Source: an uncultured bacterium
GTDB taxonomy: Bacteria; Cyanobacteriota; Vampirovibrionia; Gastranaerophilales; Gastranaerophilaceae
Assembly: GCA_902464375.1 (NCBI GenBank)
Contig: CABQIM010000074.1
Location: forward strand, 1 to 9,229
Direction of reading: 5' to 3'
DNA: 9,229 bases
Positions 4,938 to 9,229 of this stretch are shown in pieces. The notes under the pieces are model-generated. The model was given only the letters and a program-made list of their open reading frames with translations. It searched no databases and was not told where the DNA came from. Position numbers and translations under genes: made by a program. How positions within the stretch are numbered: position 1 is the stretch's first letter; the number at the start of each line of letters is the position of its first letter.

Positions 4938-6458
4938 TTACTTTGCGATTTCTGTTGTTCTGAATTCTCTTACAACAGTAACCTTAATTTGTCCCGGATA
5001 ATCAAGCTCATCCTCAATTTTTTTAGCAATATCTCTTGCTAATTTTTGAGAAGCTAAATCATCAAACATTTCTGATTGAACAATAACACGAACTTCTCTA
5101 CCGGCTTGTACAGCAAAAGATTGTTTTATACCTTCATAGCTGTTTACAATTTCTTCAATTTTTTGTAAACGTTTGATGTAGATTTCCAATGTATCACGCC
5201 TTGCTCCGGGGCGCCCAGCAGAAATTGCATCCGCAAGTTTTACAAGAACTGCTTCAATTGTATTAGCTGTAACATCATCGTGGTGAGCTTCAATAGCGTG
5301 AATAACTTCCGGTTTTTCACCATATCTTGAAGCTAATTCAACACCAAGTTGAATATGCGTACCTTCTTGAGTTTGGTCAACAGCCTTACCAATATCATGT
5401 AAAAGTCCTGCACGCTTTGCAACGTAAACATTAGCACCTAATTCGGCTGCCAACATTCCGGCAATATGTCCAACTTCAAGTGAATGTTTAAGTACATTTT
5501 GACCGTAACTTGTTCTATAATACAATCTACCCAAGTTTTTAATAAGCTCTTTATTTAAGCCCATAATTCCCATATCAAGAGCAGCATTTTCGCCCTCTTT
5601 CATGATTTTCTTTTCAACCTCTTCACGAGATTTTTCAACAGTTTCTTCAATTCTTACTGGGTGAATACGACCATCTTGAATAAGTTTTTCTAATGCAATT
5701 TTTGCAATTTCTCTTCTTACAGGGTCAAATGCAGAAAGTACAACTGCTTCCGGAGTATCATCAATAATTAAATCAACTCCCGTTAATGTTTCTAAAGTTC
5801 TTATATTACGACCTTCACGACCAATAATACGACCTTTCATTTCATCATTAGGAAGAGAAACTACAGAAACAGTAGACTCAACAACTTGTTCCATCATACA
5901 TCTTTGCATAGTAGTTGTTAAAATTTCTTTAGATTTTTCTAACGCATCTTCCCTAATTTTTGCTTCATTTTCTCTAATCAGCTGCATTTGTTCTTGAGCT
6001 AAATCACTTTTTAATTGTTCAAGAAGCATTCTTTTTGCATCTTCTGTAGACATTCCGGCAATTCTTTCTAATTCTACAGTTTGTTTCTGTACGATTTCTG
6101 CAAGAAAGTCTTCTTTTTCAATAAGTTGGTCTTTTAATTTATCAAGCTCAACTTCTTTATCTGTTACTTCTTGGATTTTATCTTCTAATGTGTCTTCACG
6201 TTTAGAAAGCTTATTTTCAATAGCTGCAAACTCTCTTCTGCGTTCTCTTTCATCAGCATTAAGCTGTTCTCTTTCATTATGTAAAGCTTCTTTAGCTTTA
6301 ATCATAGCTTCTTTTTGTAAAATTAATTCTTTTCCCGCCAAATCCTTTTTAGACTGCTCACTCTGCAATACTAAATTTTTGTACTTAACTCTCTGTACAA
6401 CAATAACAGCAGCAAGTATTACCAATATTACCGCTGCAACGGCTAATAATGCAATCAT
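4938..6458 (-). CDS. rny: Ribonuclease Y
   Basis: RNase Y is a membrane-anchored endoribonuclease that starts mRNA decay in bacteria lacking, or complementing, RNase E. The 506 residues match the family's usual ~510-520. Order: an N-terminal membrane segment (about 2-21, IALLAVAAVILVILAAVIVV); a long charged coiled coil rich in Glu and Lys (about 30-190); a KH RNA-binding domain around GRIIGREGRNIRTLE (209-223); an HD catalytic domain with HSLEVGHIAGML (from ~325) and the metal-binding LLHDIGK (H354, D355), followed by EAHHDD; and the conserved C-terminal region ending VTVVREFRTTEIAK. AAGGTG four bases before the ATG is an adequate ribosome binding site. It heads the minus-strand group with ymdB and the PHP gene, behind its own promoter and a leader of about 130 bases. 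The assignment is very secure. Confidence 0.97.
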   Translation of the reverse strand: MIALLAVAAVILVILAAVIVVQRVKYKNLVLQSEQSKKDLAGKELILQKEAMIKAKEALHNEREQLNADERERRREFAAIENKLSKREDTLEDKIQEVTDKEVELDKLKDQLIEKEDFLAEIVQKQTVELERIAGMSTEDAKRMLLEQLKSDLAQEQMQLIRENEAKIREDALEKSKEILTTTMQRCMMEQVVESTVSVVSLPNDEMKGRIIGREGRNIRTLETLTGVDLIIDDTPEAVVLSAFDPVRREIAKIALEKLIQDGRIHPVRIEETVEKSREEVEKKIMKEGENAALDMGIMGLNKELIKNLGRLYYRTSYGQNVLKHSLEVGHIAGMLAAELGANVYVAKRAGLLHDIGKAVDQTQEGTHIQLGVELASRYGEKPEVIHAIEAHHDDVTANTIEAVLVKLADAISAGRPGARRDTLEIYIKRLQKIEEIVNSYEGIKQSFAVQAGREVRVIVQSEMFDDLASQKLARDIAKKIEDELDYPGQIKVTVVREFRTTEIAK

Positions 6459-6500
6459 TTAGCACCTTTTCCTTTTCTATTTTTTATATATACACGACGT

Positions 6501-6523
6501 CAGGGTACATATAACCTACCCTG
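6501..6523 (-). promoter_or_regulatory. Hairpin in the rny leader
   Basis: CAGGGTA (6501-6507) and TACCCTG (6517-6523) form a perfect 7-bp stem with a 9-base loop, about 45 bases upstream of the rny ATG and inside the predicted 5' leader. It lacks a following T-run in the transcript direction, so it is not a clear attenuator. It could influence stability of the rny message or be a target of the enzyme itself. The function is inferred; only the structure is seen. Confidence 0.45.
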
Positions 6524-6597
6524 CAACTATTAAACAATTTTCAATAATCTTTTCTATCGCATATATTTTCAAAAATTTTTATACTACTACTGATTTT

Positions 6598-6626
6598 ATC
6601 ATACCATATAAAGCCTGATTTGTATA
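6598..6626 (-). promoter_or_regulatory. Promoter for the rny operon
   Basis: On the minus strand TATACA (6626-6621; four of six matches to TTGACA) is followed by 17 bases and TATGAT (6603-6598). The -10 is preceded by TGG, giving an extended -10. Transcription would start near 6590, downstream of the leuS terminator, leaving a leader of about 130 bases. The 6459-6719 gap therefore holds a terminator, this promoter and the leader hairpin, with no additional gene. Confidence 0.55.
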
Positions 6627-6654
6627 TAAAAAATAAGGTTAAATAATGTAAAAA

Positions 6655-6697
6655 TTATAAATAAAAATTGGGCTCGAAAATCTTCTCACCCAATTTT
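6655..6697 (-). terminator. Intrinsic terminator of leuS
   Basis: In the leuS transcript direction AAAATTGGG (6697-6689) pairs with CCCAATTTT (6672-6664) across a 16-base loop, which can pair further internally (GAA with TTC). A T-rich tail (TATTTAT then more Ts) follows directly. The hairpin starts about 22 bases after the leuS stop, as expected for a Rho-independent terminator. Confidence 0.75.
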
Positions 6698-6719
6698 ACA
6701 ATTATTATAGATAAATGTT

Positions 6720-9206
6720 CTAACCTTTAACAACAATGTTAACAAGCTTTTTCGGAACAACAATTACCTTAACAATTTCTTTTCCGGAAGTTAATTCCTT
6801 GATTTTTTGGCTAGCCAAAGCAACTTCTTTCAATTCATCATTACCCAAACCTTCATCAGCTTCAATCTTGTCTTTAACTTTACCGTTAATTTGAACAACA
6901 AGAGTAATTTTGCTTGCTTTTGCTAAGTTTTCATCCCACTCACACCACTTTTCATCGTGAATAGATGTTTCATTGCCAAGGTCATGCCAAATTTCTTCTG
7001 ACATATGAACAGTCACGGGCGCCATCAACTTAATCAAAGAAATAACAGCAAAACTAAACACATTTTTGTCTTCTTCAGTAAGTTCAGCTTTCTTGTTTTT
7101 CCAATCATAAATAGCGTTTGTAAGTTCACGATATTTAGAAATTACTGTATTAAATTGGAAATCATTTGCAATATCATTAGTAATTTCTTTTATCATCATA
7201 TGCACAACTCTAACTAAGTCATCATTTTCTCTTGCAAGAGGGAATGTAAGCTTGTAATCTTTTGTAACATATTCTTGATTTTCGCTAACCAATCTCCAAA
7301 CCCTATTTAAGAATTTGTAGCAGCCTTCAACACCTGCATCTGACCAGTCAAAATCTCTTGCCGGAGGTGAATCAGAAAGAATAAACAATCTTGCTGTATC
7401 AGCTCCATAATTCTCAAATATTTCATCAGGGTCTACAGTGTTACCTTTAGATTTAGACATCTTAGAACCATCTTTAAGAACCATACCCTGAGTTAACAAG
7501 TTTTTGAAAGGTTCGTCAAAGCTCAATAACCCTAAGTCCTTAAGAGCTTTTGTAAAGAATCTTGAGTACAACAAGTGTAAAATTGCGTGCTCAATACCAC
7601 CAACATATTGGTCTACAGGAAGCCAATGGTCTACCAAGTCTTTCGAGAATGGTAAATTTGCGTTCTTAGGGTCAGAATATCTCAAATAATACCAGCTTGA
7701 ACATACAAATGTATCCATTGTATCCAATTCTCTTCTTGCTTTGCCACCACATATTGGACAAGTTGTTTCAGCAAAAGTTTTAGAAGTGGTAATTGGTGAT
7801 TTGCCAACAACTGAAAAATCAACGTCAGTTGGAAGCATTACAGGAAGATTTTCTTCTTTTTCAGGAACAATTCCGCACTTATCACAATAAATCATAGGAA
7901 TTGGAGCGCCCCAATATCTTTGACGTGAAATCAACCAATCTCTTAATCTGTATTGTGTCTTAAATTCACCAAAACCATTGTCTACAGCTTTTTGTGTAAT
8001 GGCTTTTTTAGCTTCAGTATTTTTCATACCGTTAAATTCATTAGAATTAACTAAAACTCCTTCCTCTGTATAAGCCTCCGTTAGTTCATCTGGTTTTAAC
8101 TCAGTACCTTTCGGAGATATAACAACTTTTAATGGTAAATTATATTTCTTAGTAAAATCAAAATCTCTAGAATCGTGAGTAGGAACAGCCATTACAGCAC
8201 CGGTTCCATATTCAACAAGAGCATAATCTGCTGTCCATAATGGGAATTCTTCACCAGTAAATGGATTGATACAGTGAGTACCTAAAGGAACACCTGTTTT
8301 CACTCTATCAGTTGAAAGTCTTTCAATTTCTGTCATCTTACGAGCGTTTGCTCTGTATTCTTCAACTTTATCCTTGTTTTCCGGAGTTGTAAGTTTTTCA
8401 ATATCTTTATATTCAGGTGCTACAACAAGATAAGTAATACCATGAACGGTATCAGGTCTTGTAGTGTAAACAGGCACTTCCATACCTTCGATTTCTTTTA
8501 CTTTGAATCTAAAAATAGCGCCTTGAGATTTACCAATCCAGTTAGCCTGCATTGTTTTAACGTTATCGCCCCAGCCTGGAAGTTTATCTAAATCTTCTAA
8601 AAGTCTTTCAGCATAATCCGTAATTTTGAAGAACCATTGAGAAAGATATTTCTTTTCTACAACGCTATCACATCTCCAGCATTTGCCATCAATAACTTGC
8701 TCATTAGCTAGAACTGTTCCGCATTTGTCGCACCAGTTAACAGCTGCTTCTTTTTTGTAAGCCAAACCTTTTTTGTATAGCTGTATAAATAGCCATTGTG
8801 TCCATTTATAATAATCAGGTTTGCAAGTTGTAACTTCTCTTTGCCAATCATAAGAAAGACCAAGCATTTTTAACTGTTTTGTCATGTATGCAATATTTTC
8901 GTCAGTCCATTTTGCAGGGTCAGCACCATGTTTCATAGCTGCGTTTTCTGCAGGCAAACCAAAACTATCCCATCCCATTGGATGAAGAACATTAAATCCT
9001 TGCATTTTTTTGAATCTAGCAATTACGTCAGTAATCGTGTAGTTTCTAACGTGTCCCATGTGAAGTTTTCCTGATGGGTACGGAAACATTGATAACGCGT
9101 AATATTTAGGTTTATCACTGTTATCAGGAGTATGGAAAACATTATTTTTTTCCCAATTTTCCTGCCATCTTTTTTCTATTTCTTGTGGAAAATAAGCCTC
9201 TTTCAT
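6720..9206 (-). CDS. leuS: Leucyl-tRNA synthetase
   Basis: Charges tRNA-Leu with leucine in the cytoplasm. The 828 residues are a complete bacterial-type enzyme (family roughly 800-880). Class I signature HMGH is at 49-52 in PYPSGKLHMGHVRNYT, and KMSKS is at 582-586. A zinc-binding CDKC/CWRC set (C159, C162, C176, C179) precedes the CP1 editing domain. In that domain TTRPDT (248-253) and GTGAVMAVPTHDSRD with the conserved Asp345 are intact, so proofreading should work. A second CDKC/CPIC cysteine set lies between the CP1 domain and the KMSKS loop. The anticodon-binding helical domain and the small C-terminal domain (VVQINGKVKDKIEA onward) complete the protein. GGGAGGA four bases before the ATG supports this start. 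A terminator follows, so leuS appears separate from rny; its promoter lies beyond the right edge of the window. Confidence 0.98.
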   Translation of the reverse strand: MKEAYFPQEIEKRWQENWEKNNVFHTPDNSDKPKYYALSMFPYPSGKLHMGHVRNYTITDVIARFKKMQGFNVLHPMGWDSFGLPAENAAMKHGADPAKWTDENIAYMTKQLKMLGLSYDWQREVTTCKPDYYKWTQWLFIQLYKKGLAYKKEAAVNWCDKCGTVLANEQVIDGKCWRCDSVVEKKYLSQWFFKITDYAERLLEDLDKLPGWGDNVKTMQANWIGKSQGAIFRFKVKEIEGMEVPVYTTRPDTVHGITYLVVAPEYKDIEKLTTPENKDKVEEYRANARKMTEIERLSTDRVKTGVPLGTHCINPFTGEEFPLWTADYALVEYGTGAVMAVPTHDSRDFDFTKKYNLPLKVVISPKGTELKPDELTEAYTEEGVLVNSNEFNGMKNTEAKKAITQKAVDNGFGEFKTQYRLRDWLISRQRYWGAPIPMIYCDKCGIVPEKEENLPVMLPTDVDFSVVGKSPITTSKTFAETTCPICGGKARRELDTMDTFVCSSWYYLRYSDPKNANLPFSKDLVDHWLPVDQYVGGIEHAILHLLYSRFFTKALKDLGLLSFDEPFKNLLTQGMVLKDGSKMSKSKGNTVDPDEIFENYGADTARLFILSDSPPARDFDWSDAGVEGCYKFLNRVWRLVSENQEYVTKDYKLTFPLARENDDLVRVVHMMIKEITNDIANDFQFNTVISKYRELTNAIYDWKNKKAELTEEDKNVFSFAVISLIKLMAPVTVHMSEEIWHDLGNETSIHDEKWCEWDENLAKASKITLVVQINGKVKDKIEADEGLGNDELKEVALASQKIKELTSGKEIVKVIVVPKKLVNIVVKG

Positions 9207-9210
9207 TTAT

Positions 9211-9217
9211 TCCTCCC
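9211..9217 (-). promoter_or_regulatory. Ribosome binding site of leuS
   Basis: GGGAGGA on the minus strand, four bases upstream of the ATG. It fixes the start of leuS close to the right edge of the window. Confidence 0.75.
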
Positions 9218-9229
9218 TAATTATTAATG

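Noticed and set aside
6190..6462. Plus-strand open frame of 90 codons opposite the 5' end of rny
   Set aside because: The Ser/Leu/Ala/Ile-rich translation is what the reverse of a Glu/Lys-rich coiled coil and a hydrophobic anchor would give; rny is certain on the other strand.
7005..7689. Two plus-strand open frames (7005-7217 and 7504-7689) opposite leuS
   Set aside because: Both lie wholly inside leuS on the opposite strand and show no domain-like features.
8163..8207. Possible loss of LeuRS editing because of VPTHD instead of VPAHD
   Set aside because: The position before HD varies in functional enzymes (Gly in E. coli) and the key Asp345 is present, so editing should be intact.
1..9229. 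CRISPR array, prophage, insertion sequence or defence/toxin system
   Set aside because: No spaced direct repeats, transposase, integrase, phage or toxin-antitoxin-like genes are seen; almost all of the window is accounted for by recognised housekeeping and envelope genes.

Overview
The window is AT-rich chromosomal DNA carrying nine complete protein-coding genes and the tail of a tenth, densely packed and in ordinary bacterial style. I see no RNA genes, insertion sequences, phage genes or CRISPR array. The gene set is an MCE/MlaD lipid-transport protein (implying an outer membrane), a type IV pilin-like protein with a DINGxxxPNxxGKDVF motif, RNase Y beside a YmdB-type phosphoesterase, and a stand-alone LuxR-type helix-turn-helix protein. 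That mix of diderm and Firmicutes/Cyanobacteria-like traits, with low GC, best fits a gut-type non-photosynthetic relative of Cyanobacteria (Melainabacteria/Vampirovibrionia, e.g. Gastranaerophilales). This assignment is an inference from gene content and style, not a search result.

Layout. Positions 2-187 (+) are the last 61 codons of an unidentified gene. After a 115-base gap with a good sigma-70-type promoter come three plus-strand genes: a short MlaD-like protein (303-953), uracil phosphoribosyltransferase upp (956-1606, 2 bases after the previous stop) and a 68-residue LuxR/GerE-type DNA-binding protein (1676-1882). From 1879 to the right end everything is on the minus strand. In transcription order these are leuS (9206-6720), a terminator, a promoter with a hairpin-bearing leader, rny (6458-4938), a ymdB-like phosphoesterase (4875-4015), a PHP-domain phosphoesterase (3960-3106), a type IV pilin-like protein (2999-2418) and a LOG-family hydrolase (2418-1879). 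The two gene groups meet tail to tail, sharing the palindromic stop TTAA at 1879-1882.

How they work together. The rny - ymdB-like - PHP block reads as an RNA-turnover cluster. It would combine a membrane-anchored endonuclease that starts mRNA decay, a probable 2',3'-cyclic-phosphate phosphodiesterase, and a probable short-oligonucleotide or nucleotide-bisphosphate phosphatase. LOG (base release from nucleoside monophosphates) and upp (uracil salvage) also act on nucleotides, but they lie in different transcription units, so any link is speculative. The pilin-like gene and the MCE gene are cell-envelope genes sitting among nucleotide genes.

The most interesting non-coding structure lies in the gaps. 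There is a perfect 10-bp-arm palindrome between rny and ymdB, an 8-bp TTTACCCC tandem repeat at the end of the PHP gene, a hairpin in the rny leader, and a nested inverted repeat between upp and the LuxR-type gene. I found nothing that convincingly amounts to an undescribed system. The best leads are the RNA-turnover cluster and these intergenic elements.
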